From assembly GCF_002954685.1 (NCBI RefSeq), contig NZ_MSCN01000001.1:2588187-2652186 (forward strand): a DNA stretch of 64,000 nucleotides. Direction: 5' to 3'. Source of the DNA: Polaribacter porphyrae (lineage in GTDB: Bacteria > Bacteroidota > Bacteroidia > Flavobacteriales > Flavobacteriaceae). Below are positions 54,617 through 63,993 of this stretch, one piece after another. Below the pieces are notes generated by a model. That model saw nothing but the letters and a program-made list of their open reading frames with translations. It did not search any database and had not been told where the DNA came from. A program made the translations under genes and the position numbers. The first letter of the stretch is position 1. The number at the start of each line of letters is the position of its first letter.

Positions 54617-55513
54617 ATGAATAAAAAAACTACATTCAAAATCACTGCATTATTCCTATTTCTTTTAGGTAGCGTCTATAGCCAAGTAACAATTAATGCT
54701 ACATCTTCTGGATTTACAAGAGAAAATTCTACTGTAGATGGTGCTTCTAACGGGTCTTTTACTTTTCAAAATTTACCTATTAAAAGACCTTCATTTGCAG
54801 GAACAGGCACAGATGGTAGAAAAAACTACTTCAATTTTGATTATAATTCTATAGCTAATGAATCGATAACTGATGCTAGTTTTAATGTGACTTTTAGTTC
54901 AATTTCTAATGCAGGTAACGATGGAGGGTTTACTCTTATTTTGAAAGCCTATATTGAAGATTCAAGTTCTTTACCGTTAGAACCCAATATGAATCCTTAC
55001 GATTTTACTGGATATACAGAGTACACAATAACAGAGAAAGTATTTAATGGTGGTGGAGATTATCCTACTGCTGGTACTATTTTGAAATTTGATGTTCGTC
55101 AATTTTTAATTGATAGATTAGCGGAGACCTCACCAAAAACAAAGGTTTTATTTGAATTATCAATAAAATCAAAAATAACAGATAATACATTTTTTGGAAA
55201 TATTGCTTCAAGTTTGAATTCTGATACCACTTTGAGACCTCAATTAGTATTTCAAGGTCCTGCTCTCTCAATAAATAAATTCACAAAAGAATCTTTTAAG
55301 ATTACACATAACAGAAATCTACTTAATATTTCTTTTAATGAAAATGATGTTAACTTTAAATTAATGAATATAAATGGACAAGTTATAGGTATTAAAAATC
55401 ATTCCAATTCTTCAGTTACATTTAATACAGAAGGTTTAAGTAATGGGATTTACATAGTTTCAGCCTCTAATAAATCATCATTTTACTCATTCAAAATTGC
55501 TGTGGGTTTATAG
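54617..55513 (+). CDS. T9SS-secreted CBM96-like protein
   Basis: I choose ATG 54617, giving NKKTTFKITALFLFLLGSVYS as signal peptide; the ATG at 54575 only adds a basic tail. The 298-residue protein has one CBM96-like domain (residues about 20-210), then a short linker and a T9SS C-terminal sorting domain (FKLMNINGQVIG, NGIYIVSAS, FKIAVGL). It is an almost pure glycan-binding domain exported to the surface. The domain is close to that of the 35882 protein, including GRKNYFNFDYNSI, NAGNDGGFTL and NTFFGNIASSL. Probable operon member with the two genes upstream. Confidence 0.8.
   Translation: MNKKTTFKITALFLFLLGSVYSQVTINATSSGFTRENSTVDGASNGSFTFQNLPIKRPSFAGTGTDGRKNYFNFDYNSIANESITDASFNVTFSSISNAGNDGGFTLILKAYIEDSSSLPLEPNMNPYDFTGYTEYTITEKVFNGGGDYPTAGTILKFDVRQFLIDRLAETSPKTKVLFELSIKSKITDNTFFGNIASSLNSDTTLRPQLVFQGPALSINKFTKESFKITHNRNLLNISFNENDVNFKLMNINGQVIGIKNHSNSSVTFNTEGLSNGIYIVSASNKSSFYSFKIAVGL
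54680..55247 (+). repeat. Duplicated CBM96-like coding segment, copy B
   Basis: Partner of the segment at 35951-36512; see that entry. The C-terminal ends of the two host genes differ, so the duplication or conversion covers only this domain and the neighbourhood of its signal peptide is not shared. Confidence 0.75.
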
Positions 55514-56155
55514 ATATATTAAGTATCTTAATCTTGAAGAGACCAACAATTTGTACTCCCTTAATTGTATTGAAATATGTTACAAATTTTTCAAATGCTA
55601 AGTAAGTGCTATCCACGTAATACTAATTATAAAGAAGACTATCGTTGTCAGTATAATTTCAATCCTATAAATATTGTGGATTTATGATATGAAAGGACTT
55701 ATTTATTAATCAGGCAGTTACCATATTGAGAGAAAATAATAAGGAATGGATTTTACAGGAAAAGAAGCTAGACGTTACTTTTCCTAAAATATAGGGATTT
55801 AAACATTAGATCGAAAAATGCGTACCACTCTAGAAATCCTATTCATAAAATTCTTCTCTTTATAAAATCACTAATGAATATGTAATATATAATTTGTATA
55901 AGAAACCCTGTTGTCTAGAAAACTGTAGGCAGGCGAATCAAATCGATTAACTAAAAAATTATTAAGACTAGGGTCAAATTGAAATATTTGGGAACAATGG
56001 ATTTTTTCTTAAACAGAACAATTCACCTTTTCTACCAAACATTATAATATTAAATTGTTTTATAGATGGGTAAGTTAAATTAGTATCTATGTAATTCGAT
56101 GAACTATCAAGAATATGATAATAGACTAAAATACATTTAAAACCAAACAAAAAAT
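55514..56155. other. Non-coding stretch with possible element debris
   Basis: About 640 bases with no intact gene. One plus-strand frame near 55690-55795 reads KDLFINQAVTILRENNKEW followed by ILQEKKLDVTFPKI and a stop, resembling the middle of a transposase (the IS630-type WILQ region), but it is too short to be sure. The last 80 bases probably include the promoter of the symporter gene; I see no clear -33/-7 pair. Confidence 0.35.
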
Positions 56156-57811
56156 ATGGGTTCAATAGACATTGGCGTAATTTTTATTTTCACTTTATTA
56201 GTTTTTATCTGTGGCATGAGCTTTTCGAAAGCAGGAAAAAACATGAAATCATATTTTGCTGCTGGTGGGGCTTTACCTTGGTGGATGAGTGGTTTATCTC
56301 TCTTTATGAGTTTCTTTTCTGCTGGTACTTTTGTAGTTTGGGGCTCCATTGCCTATTCAACAGGTTGGGTTGCAGTAACCATACAGTGGACAATGTGTAT
56401 TGCAGGCATTATTATTGGTTTTTTCATTGCTCCAAAATGGCAACAAACCAAAGCAATTACTGCCGCTGAATATATTTCGGAACGCCTAGGAAAAACTACT
56501 CAAAAAACATACACCTATTTGTTTTTATTCATTTCAATTTTCACGACAGGAGCATTTTTATACCCAGTAGCTAAAATTGTTGAAGTTTCTACAGGAATTC
56601 CAATTACTACAAGTGTAATTGTTCTTGGAGTTTTAATTTTAATATACACTGCTGTTGGTGGTTTATGGGCAGTAATTGTTACAGATGTGTTACAATTTAT
56701 TGTACTAACTGCCGCAGTTTTAATTGTAGTACCATTGTCTTTTGATAAAATTGGTGGTATAAACGAATTTGTAGCACAAGCCCCCGAAAAGTTTTTTGAA
56801 TTTACAAATTCTGAATACTCTTGGGTGTTTATGATAGCTTTTGGGCTATACAATCTATTTTTTATTGCAGGAAACTGGGCATATGTGCAACGTTACACAA
56901 GTGTTGCAACACCAAAAGATGCTAAAAAAGTAGGTTGGTTATTTGGAGCTTTATATACCATCAGTCCAATTATTTGGATGGTTCCTCCAATGATTTATCG
57001 TGTGCTAAATCCAGAGTTAGGCGAATTAGCAGATGAAGGTGCTTATTTATTAATGTGTAAAGAAGTATTGCCCATTGGAATGTTAGGATTGATGTTAGGT
57101 GGAATGGTATTTGCAACTTCTAGCTCCGTAAATACAACATTAAATATATCAGCAGGTGTATTAACCAATGATATCTATAAAAATTTATTTCCAAACACAA
57201 CAGACAAAGGTTTAGTAAAAGTAGCAAGAATTGCTACAATAGCTTTAGGTATTTTAACGATTATTATCGCCTTATTAGTTCCTCTCTTTGGAGGAATTGT
57301 AGAAGTAGTAATGAGTTTAGCAGCATTAACTGGTGGAGCTATGTTTCTACCTCCTTTGTGGTCGTTGTTTTCAAAACGCCAAACAGGAAAGACAATTTTA
57401 ACAACTACTTTTATTTCTTTAACAATCAATGCGTTTTTTAAGTTTTTTGCACCAGATTTAATCGGAGTTACTTTAGAAAGAGCCATGGAAATGGTTGTGG
57501 GTATGGGAACACCAATTCTAATTTTAGCAGCCATTGAAATTTATCTTGCCCAAACAAAAAGTAGTACATCAGCTTACGATGATTATGAAGTAATTAGAAA
57601 ACAAAAAGAAGTGGATGCCAAAGCTGAAGAGGACGATTCTGATAATAGTAATAACAAAGGTACCAGAGTTATTGGTATTGGTGTTGTGGCTACAGGACTT
57701 TTAATTGTACTGTTATCTTTTATAGGAGAATATGCAAATTTTTTAGTAGGCGGTATAGGAAGTGCAGTAATGCTTCTGGGTGCTTATATAATTTACAAAA
57801 CAAAACAATAA
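56156..57811 (+). CDS. Sodium:solute symporter (SSS family)
   Basis: The 551-residue protein has about 13 membrane helices with the SSS pattern: FAAGGALPWWMSGLSLFMSFF with SAGTFVVWG (sodium-site helix), AVGGLWAVIVTDVLQFIVL (the SSS signature), YVQRYTS and the MLGGMVFATSSSVNTTLN segment. It imports a sugar, sugar acid or similar monomer with Na+ across the inner membrane. The next gene, an oxidoreductase, starts 18 bases after its stop, so the two likely act on the same released monomer. Confidence 0.93.
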   Translation: MGSIDIGVIFIFTLLVFICGMSFSKAGKNMKSYFAAGGALPWWMSGLSLFMSFFSAGTFVVWGSIAYSTGWVAVTIQWTMCIAGIIIGFFIAPKWQQTKAITAAEYISERLGKTTQKTYTYLFLFISIFTTGAFLYPVAKIVEVSTGIPITTSVIVLGVLILIYTAVGGLWAVIVTDVLQFIVLTAAVLIVVPLSFDKIGGINEFVAQAPEKFFEFTNSEYSWVFMIAFGLYNLFFIAGNWAYVQRYTSVATPKDAKKVGWLFGALYTISPIIWMVPPMIYRVLNPELGELADEGAYLLMCKEVLPIGMLGLMLGGMVFATSSSVNTTLNISAGVLTNDIYKNLFPNTTDKGLVKVARIATIALGILTIIIALLVPLFGGIVEVVMSLAALTGGAMFLPPLWSLFSKRQTGKTILTTTFISLTINAFFKFFAPDLIGVTLERAMEMVVGMGTPILILAAIEIYLAQTKSSTSAYDDYEVIRKQKEVDAKAEEDDSDNSNNKGTRVIGIGVVATGLLIVLLSFIGEYANFLVGGIGSAVMLLGAYIIYKTKQ

Positions 57812-57829
57812 CATTTTTGTCAAGGATTT

Positions 57830-60109
57830 ATGATTCAAGAAACATTTAACAAAACAGTTAGAGAAAGTAAAACAGTAGTAGTAAATGCTGATTTTGTGAT
57901 TGTTGGTGGTGGAACAGCTGGTGTTTGTGCAGCAGTAACAGCCGCTAGGAAAGGAATTAAAACAGTTTTAGTGCAAGATCGACCCGTTTTAGGAGGAAAC
58001 TCGTCTTCTGAAGTACGTTTATGGATTTTAGGGGCAACTTCTCACATGGGAAACAACAACCGTTGGTCTCGTGAAGGCGGTGTTATGGATGAAATTTTAG
58101 TTGAAAATTTATACAGAAACCGAGAAGGAAATGCTGTTATTTTTGATACAGTATTGTTAGAAAAAGTAATGAACGAAGAAAATATTACTTTATTATTAAA
58201 TACTTCTGTTTACGATGTTGTAAAATCTTCAAATACTAAAATTGAAGCAGTAAAAGCATTCAATCCACAAAATTCAACAGAATATGTATTAAACGCACCT
58301 CTATTTAGTGATGCTTCTGGTGATGGAATTGTAGCCTTTAAAGCAGGCGCGAGTTTCAGAATGGGTGCAGAGTCTAGAGACGAATTTGGTGAGTTATTTG
58401 CGCCAGATAAATCCTATGGAGAATTGTTGGGGCACTCAATGTATTTCTATAGTAAGCAAACTGATAAACCTGTAAAATATATTCCACCTGCATTTGCATT
58501 GAAGGATATCAAAGCAATACCAAGGTATAAGGCTATTGGTAAAGACGATAAAGGGTGTCGTTTTTGGTGGTTTGAATATGGAGGAAGACACGATACCATT
58601 CACGATACAGAACACATCAAATACGAACTTTGGAAAGTAATCTATGGAGTTTGGGATTACATCAAAAATTCAGGTGAGTTTGAAGATGTTGAAAATATGA
58701 CTTTAGAATGGGTGGGAACTGTTCCAGGAAAGCGCGAAAGCCGTCGTTTTGAAGGTTTGTATATGATGAAGCAACAAGACATTATCGAGCAAAGACAATT
58801 TGATGATGCTATCGCATTTGGTGGTTGGGCAATCGACTTGCACCCAGCAGATGGTGTGTATAGTGAATTATCGGCATGTACACAGTGGCATTCTAAAGGT
58901 GTTTACGATATCCCTTACCGTTCTTTTGTAAGTAAAGACATCGACAATTTATTTTTAGCAGGACGAATTATTAGTGCAACTCACGTAGCATTCGGTTCTA
59001 CTCGTGTAATGGCAACTACAGGATTTTGTGCACAAGCCGTTGGTATGGCAGCAGCACTGTGTACAGAATATAACATCAAACCAGCTGAGATTTTAGAAAA
59101 CGGACGTATTACTGAACTTCAAAACGAATTGAATATCGTTGGGCAAAGTATTCCTAATGTGCCAATTAAAAAAGCAACTAATTTAGTCAGTAGTGCTACA
59201 ATTGAAGCTTCTTCAACCTTAAAATTAGCTGAAATTCCTTCAGATGGAAATTGGTTTAACTTGTCTGTGTCAGCAGCACAATTATTACCTTTAAAAGCTA
59301 ATGAAGCATATAACTTTAAAGTATCAGTTGATGCAAAAGAAAGTACAACGTTAACTGTAGAATTACGAACTTCAGAAAAATTAGAAAACTATTCTCCAGA
59401 AGTCATTCTAGAAACCAAAACCTTCAATTTAACAAAAGGGGAGCAGCTTTTAGATATTTCATTTTCTGAAACTTTGGAAAAAGATCAATATAGTTTTGTA
59501 ACCTTTTTATCGAATGATAAGGTAAGTTTAAAAACAAGTACAAAACGATATACTGGAGTGTTATCTGTGTTTAATGGCGTAAATAAAGCAGTATCTAACA
59601 ATGGAAAACAAACGCCACCAGATGGAATTGGCGTAGATACTTTTGAATTTTGGACACCACATCGCAGACCAGAAGGACAAAATATTGCATTACAAATTTC
59701 ACCAGCTATCGAAGCTTTTAGTACCGAAAATATTGGTAATGGATATGTAAGACCTTTTGTTGCAACTAATGCATGGGTGTCTAGTTTAGAAGATGAGAAT
59801 CCTCAGTTAAAGATTGAATGGGATACTCCTAAAACAGTTTCAAAAATAAAATTGTTTTTGGATCCAGATTATGACCATCCTTTAGAATCAACATTAATGG
59901 GCCATCCAGAAGAAGTGGCACCATTTACAATTCGTGATTACAAAATCAAAGATTTAGATGGTAATGTATTGTTTGAGGTTGCTGACAATTATCAAACTAT
60001 CAATACGTTAAAGTTAGAAAAAGCAACATCGTTAAAAGGTTTGATAGTAGAAGCAAAACATCCATCTAGTAAAGTTCCAGCTTCTATTTTTGAAATTGTA
60101 GCTAATTAA
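57830..60109 (+). CDS. FAD-dependent oxidoreductase with C-terminal beta-sandwich domain
   Basis: The 759-residue protein begins without a signal peptide, and GGGTAG at 26-31 is the FAD-binding GxGxxG of the FAD-oxidoreductase family (PF12831). LVQDRPVLGGNSSSEVRL, the catalytic-type loop EWVGTVPGKRESRRFEG, and DNLFLAGRIISATHVAFGSTRVM with GMAAAL follow. Residues about 460-759 form one or two beta-rich domains (VSVDAKESTTLTVELRTSE, KVPASIFEIV) that look like carbohydrate-binding or F5/8-type sandwiches. It might oxidise or rearrange a sugar released by the hydrolases. Why a cytoplasm-located enzyme has such a tail is unclear. Confidence 0.85.
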   Translation: MIQETFNKTVRESKTVVVNADFVIVGGGTAGVCAAVTAARKGIKTVLVQDRPVLGGNSSSEVRLWILGATSHMGNNNRWSREGGVMDEILVENLYRNREGNAVIFDTVLLEKVMNEENITLLLNTSVYDVVKSSNTKIEAVKAFNPQNSTEYVLNAPLFSDASGDGIVAFKAGASFRMGAESRDEFGELFAPDKSYGELLGHSMYFYSKQTDKPVKYIPPAFALKDIKAIPRYKAIGKDDKGCRFWWFEYGGRHDTIHDTEHIKYELWKVIYGVWDYIKNSGEFEDVENMTLEWVGTVPGKRESRRFEGLYMMKQQDIIEQRQFDDAIAFGGWAIDLHPADGVYSELSACTQWHSKGVYDIPYRSFVSKDIDNLFLAGRIISATHVAFGSTRVMATTGFCAQAVGMAAALCTEYNIKPAEILENGRITELQNELNIVGQSIPNVPIKKATNLVSSATIEASSTLKLAEIPSDGNWFNLSVSAAQLLPLKANEAYNFKVSVDAKESTTLTVELRTSEKLENYSPEVILETKTFNLTKGEQLLDISFSETLEKDQYSFVTFLSNDKVSLKTSTKRYTGVLSVFNGVNKAVSNNGKQTPPDGIGVDTFEFWTPHRRPEGQNIALQISPAIEAFSTENIGNGYVRPFVATNAWVSSLEDENPQLKIEWDTPKTVSKIKLFLDPDYDHPLESTLMGHPEEVAPFTIRDYKIKDLDGNVLFEVADNYQTINTLKLEKATSLKGLIVEAKHPSSKVPASIFEIVAN

Positions 60110-60135
60110 ATATTTAAGAATTTTCTGTAATAGAT

Positions 60136-62097
60136 ATGATAGGTCGTAATAAAAATATATTTATAATTCTTCTAGTATTATTTTTAGTAACCTCATGTAC
60201 AGTAAAAACAATAAAAAATTCTTATCAAATAGCCTTTGAAGGGATTGAAGTAAAAATAACATCGGATAGGCAAAAGGGACTATTTTATGAAGTAAAAAAA
60301 AATAAACAAAGTATTATTGAAAAGTCTCAATTAGGCATCATTATAAATAATGATACATTAGGTAGAAATTCTAAAATAATAAATACAAAAGTTGATTTTG
60401 AAAATTTTGATTATACATTAAAATTCATTTCGAAAAAAATAACCTACAAAGCAAAAACGTTAAGAGTAAAATTAAAAGAAAAAAATAATTTTATATGGTA
60501 TTTGCTAATTAACATTTCTAAAGATGGTATTGCTTACAGATATGAAGTACCAAATACAGGTTCAAAAACAATAAATGGCGAGCTTAGTTCTTTTAAGCTT
60601 CCTAGAAAAACTAAAGTTTGGTTTTTTGAAAGAGATAATAGTTGGAAACTTAAATCTCATGCTGGAACTTGGACTTCCGCTAATATTGAAAGCTTACCCC
60701 AAATATCCTCACAAGGATCAATTCAAGGATTAACAATTACATGTGAACTGCCAAATAACAGTTATATTTTGTTAGCTGAAGCCAATACGTTTAACTATAG
60801 CGCATTAAGATTAGAGTCTAAAAAAAACAATATCTTATCAGCTAATTTCTCAGAAGGCTCAAAAGGGTTTTCTATAAGAGGAAATATAAACTCCCCATGG
60901 CGTTGCGTTTTAATTTCTGAGACATTAAACGACTTAGTCAACAACACTATGGTTGCTTCATTAAATCCTAAACCAAATAAAAACCTTTTTAAAAACAGTT
61001 CTTGGATAAAACCAGGTGTGTCCGTTTGGAGATGGTGGGCTAGAGACACTGGTAATTATGAAGAAGAAAGGCAAATGATAGATGATGCTGTGTCTTTAAA
61101 TACAGCTTATACAATGGTTGACAGTGGTTGGGAAAATTGGGATAATAAATGGGCTAAAGTCAAAGATTTGTGTAAGTATGCAACAAAAAATAATATAGGA
61201 GTATTTTTATGGAAGCATTCTAAAGAAATTAATATTGCCGAAGATAATTTCAAAATAATGAACTTATTTCTGGATAGCATTCAAAAAGTTGGTGCAAAAG
61301 GAATTAAAGTAGATTATATGAATGCTCACAGTAAAAATATAATTGAATTTGAAGAAAAACTTTTACAAGCTGCTGCAAAAAGAAAACTAATGGTAAACTT
61401 TCATGGGTGTCATCAAAGTTCTGGTGAATTCATAACGTATCCTAATGAAATAACTAGAGAAGGTATTAGAGGGGTTGAACTGAATTTAATGAAAGAAGGT
61501 CCAGTTTTAGCAAGTCATAATGCTGCACTTCCCTTCACCAGATTTGTTTGTGGTCCTGCAGATTATACACCTCTAGCATTTACAAGTCCAGGTAAAACAA
61601 CTTGGGCACATCAATTAGCAACTACGATTTGCTTTTATTCACCATTTCAATGTATTGCAGAAAACACCTCATTCTTATTATCAAATAGAAAAATTGCACC
61701 AGCTCTAGATTTAATAAGAAATCTGCCAACAACTTGGGATGAGACTATAGTGTTGCCTAATAGTAAAATAGGCGAATTGGCTATAATAGCTAGAAGAAAG
61801 AAAAATGATTGGTTCATAGGTATTTTGAGTAGCGGTAAGCAAAAAAAGCTAACGTTAGATATTCCTTTTCTAGATGATATAAATTATGAATTAAATATTT
61901 TTTATGATGATATAGGAAACAAGGTGGAAATCGATAAAATTTTAGAGACTAAAATACATCCAAATCAAGCAAATTTATCTGTAGTACCATTCAAATATAA
62001 AAAAACTAATGATGTAGATAAAAGTCCTATAATAGAATTAGATATAAATGGAGGTGTGGTCTTATGGTACAAATACAAAAAAACTAAAATCTTATAG
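60136..62097 (+). CDS. GH97 family alpha-glycosidase lipoprotein
   Basis: The 653-residue protein has a lipoprotein signal (cysteine at 21, VTSC), an N-terminal beta-super-sandwich (to about 280) and a (beta/alpha)8 barrel starting PGVSVWRWWARD (293-304). YTMVDSGWENW, KGIKVDYMNAH and YPNEITREGIRGVE match GH97. D393 in KVDYM is at the place of the nucleophile in the retaining alpha-galactosidase branch of GH97 (inverting SusB-type enzymes use glutamates instead), and E442 in TREGIRG is the conserved calcium or acid/base residue. Expected activity is alpha-galactosidase or a related retaining alpha-glycosidase. It starts 26 bases after the oxidoreductase gene. Confidence 0.88.
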   Translation: MIGRNKNIFIILLVLFLVTSCTVKTIKNSYQIAFEGIEVKITSDRQKGLFYEVKKNKQSIIEKSQLGIIINNDTLGRNSKIINTKVDFENFDYTLKFISKKITYKAKTLRVKLKEKNNFIWYLLINISKDGIAYRYEVPNTGSKTINGELSSFKLPRKTKVWFFERDNSWKLKSHAGTWTSANIESLPQISSQGSIQGLTITCELPNNSYILLAEANTFNYSALRLESKKNNILSANFSEGSKGFSIRGNINSPWRCVLISETLNDLVNNTMVASLNPKPNKNLFKNSSWIKPGVSVWRWWARDTGNYEEERQMIDDAVSLNTAYTMVDSGWENWDNKWAKVKDLCKYATKNNIGVFLWKHSKEINIAEDNFKIMNLFLDSIQKVGAKGIKVDYMNAHSKNIIEFEEKLLQAAAKRKLMVNFHGCHQSSGEFITYPNEITREGIRGVELNLMKEGPVLASHNAALPFTRFVCGPADYTPLAFTSPGKTTWAHQLATTICFYSPFQCIAENTSFLLSNRKIAPALDLIRNLPTTWDETIVLPNSKIGELAIIARRKKNDWFIGILSSGKQKKLTLDIPFLDDINYELNIFYDDIGNKVEIDKILETKIHPNQANLSVVPFKYKKTNDVDKSPIIELDINGGVVLWYKYKKTKIL

Positions 62098-62106
62098 AAT
62101 TTAAAA

Positions 62107-63993
62107 ATGAAAGTTATAAACGATAAAATATATTATACAGCTATTAGGATTCAGTTTTCTCTAATATGTTGTTTTTGTTGTATTAATTTAAACAGCCAAA
62201 ATTTTTTAAGATTTGAACAGGGTATTCATAGACCAAATTTAAATTGGTTAGGAACACTTGAAGAAGAAAAACAACTCATTGATAAAATGAACGAAATTGG
62301 GATTAAATCAATTAGATTAAATCCAACAGCATCACAATCTGTAGGTGATTTTATTGAGCATGTAAAATATGCAAATCAGTTGAATATAAAAGTAAATATG
62401 GTAATCTCTATCACAGCATTTCCAGAATTTTTTGTTAATGGTGCTACCAAAAGACCAGAAGTAGGTATTTGGGGTCCTAGATATAAGTTCAGTGATTTAG
62501 TCCCTGAAAACATTGGGAACTGGTGTGAGCAGGTTTTTAATCGGTTACAAAATGCTGGTGCAATTATAGAATTAGTTGAATTTGGAAACGAATCTAATTG
62601 GATAGATTTTAATGGAGATTTACCATACATAGAAGGAGGTAAATTTTATGATTATACAACTGACTGGAACGATTCATCTTTTATTAAAATAAGAGAAGGG
62701 ATATTAAAATATGGTCAAGCCTTAAAGTTTGTTAAAGATAAAATCGACTTAGTTTGGGGTGAAAATGATGTACAATTAATAACAAATGGTGCTGTTGAGG
62801 GGTATCGTCTAACAGACTGGGCAATTACTAATGGAGGTAGTATTTTATCTACTGCTGTTATGCTTGATTTACTTAAAGGGGGTCACCCCCAACTACCAGC
62901 TGAAAGCGAAAACTATTTACAAAATGCTGATGGTATAGGAATTCATTTTTATCCGAAAGTTATAGAACTAGATATCGATATTGCAAAAAAAACTGTTGCA
63001 AATGAAATAAGAGATATTATGACTCCCATCATAAATGTTGTTTCGATAGAAACTCCTATATGGGTAACTGAGTGGAATTATAATAAAGGTCTTTTTCAAA
63101 ACAATAGTGAAGAAGATAGGTATATAATGCTTAAAAACCTTTTAGAAATATGTCACGGACTTCCTTATAATTGGAAAAAATTTTATCTTTTTACCTTTGA
63201 TAACAGTAGTCATAAAATTTATGAAAATGGCGCATTTTTACCAGCTTCTAAGATTTTTAATGATTATGTATATGATAAAGATGCTTGGAACTTGAATGAT
63301 ACTAATTATAAAATTCAAAATTCTTTTTCTTCTTTGTATTTAAGAGGATATAATCAAACTAATACAGATAATAATGATTCATATATAACTATTACCGATG
63401 ATATTAATTTGTCTCATTTAAATTGGGTAGTTGAAAGAACTGATAATAATTCAGAAACTTATTACATAAAAAATGAAAATACCGAATTATACCTTCAAGG
63501 ATCTAATCCAGCAAACTCAGTCTTAACACAAAATTCATTAGATAATTCATCATTATTCAAATGGTATATTATGCCAAGTACTTATAAAGGAGAATATCAT
63601 ATAAAAAATCTTTCTAGTGAAAATTTTATCTGGACAAATTCTACCTCAAGTAATACTCACCCTACACTTAGCAATTATCAAAATTCTTGGAATAGTATGA
63701 GGTGGAAGTTAAAAAGTAATAGCCCAACATTAGGTAATAGTAATTACTCTTTAGAACAAGATATAGTACTATTTCCTAATCCAAGTAAAGATGAAATAAA
63801 TATTATCACTAAAAAAAATAGCGCACTATTAGTATCTATATATAACAGTATAGGGCGTCAAGTAAGCTCCCGAAATTTGTATACTACAAAAAGAAAAAGT
63901 AAAATTAATATTTCTAAGTGGCCAGCAGGTGTTTATTTTTTTAAGATTTCAATTAGTGATAAATCCATTATCAAAAAAGTGATAAAATTATAA
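62107..63993 (+). CDS. Clan GH-A glycoside hydrolase with beta-trefoil and T9SS tail
   Basis: The 628-residue protein has a signal peptide (QFSLICCFCCINLNSQ to about 31), then a (beta/alpha)8 barrel at about 33-380 with the clan GH-A pair: acid/base E162 in EFGNESNW and nucleophile E322 in PIWVTEWN. Residues about 395-535 are a ricin-like beta-trefoil with three similar repeats (SSLYLRGYNQT, TELYLQGSNP, ENFIWTNSTS), probably glycan-binding. The C-terminus is a T9SS sorting domain (VLFPNPSKDEINI, VSIYNSIGRQVSS, PAGVYFFKISIS, KKVIKL). The family number (GH5, GH39, GH86 or other) cannot be decided by eye. It starts 9 bases after GH97; the stop at 63991 is 7 bases before the window end, and the PUL may continue. 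Confidence 0.8.
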   Translation: MKVINDKIYYTAIRIQFSLICCFCCINLNSQNFLRFEQGIHRPNLNWLGTLEEEKQLIDKMNEIGIKSIRLNPTASQSVGDFIEHVKYANQLNIKVNMVISITAFPEFFVNGATKRPEVGIWGPRYKFSDLVPENIGNWCEQVFNRLQNAGAIIELVEFGNESNWIDFNGDLPYIEGGKFYDYTTDWNDSSFIKIREGILKYGQALKFVKDKIDLVWGENDVQLITNGAVEGYRLTDWAITNGGSILSTAVMLDLLKGGHPQLPAESENYLQNADGIGIHFYPKVIELDIDIAKKTVANEIRDIMTPIINVVSIETPIWVTEWNYNKGLFQNNSEEDRYIMLKNLLEICHGLPYNWKKFYLFTFDNSSHKIYENGAFLPASKIFNDYVYDKDAWNLNDTNYKIQNSFSSLYLRGYNQTNTDNNDSYITITDDINLSHLNWVVERTDNNSETYYIKNENTELYLQGSNPANSVLTQNSLDNSSLFKWYIMPSTYKGEYHIKNLSSENFIWTNSTSSNTHPTLSNYQNSWNSMRWKLKSNSPTLGNSNYSLEQDIVLFPNPSKDEINIITKKNSALLVSIYNSIGRQVSSRNLYTTKRKSKINISKWPAGVYFFKISISDKSIIKKVIKL

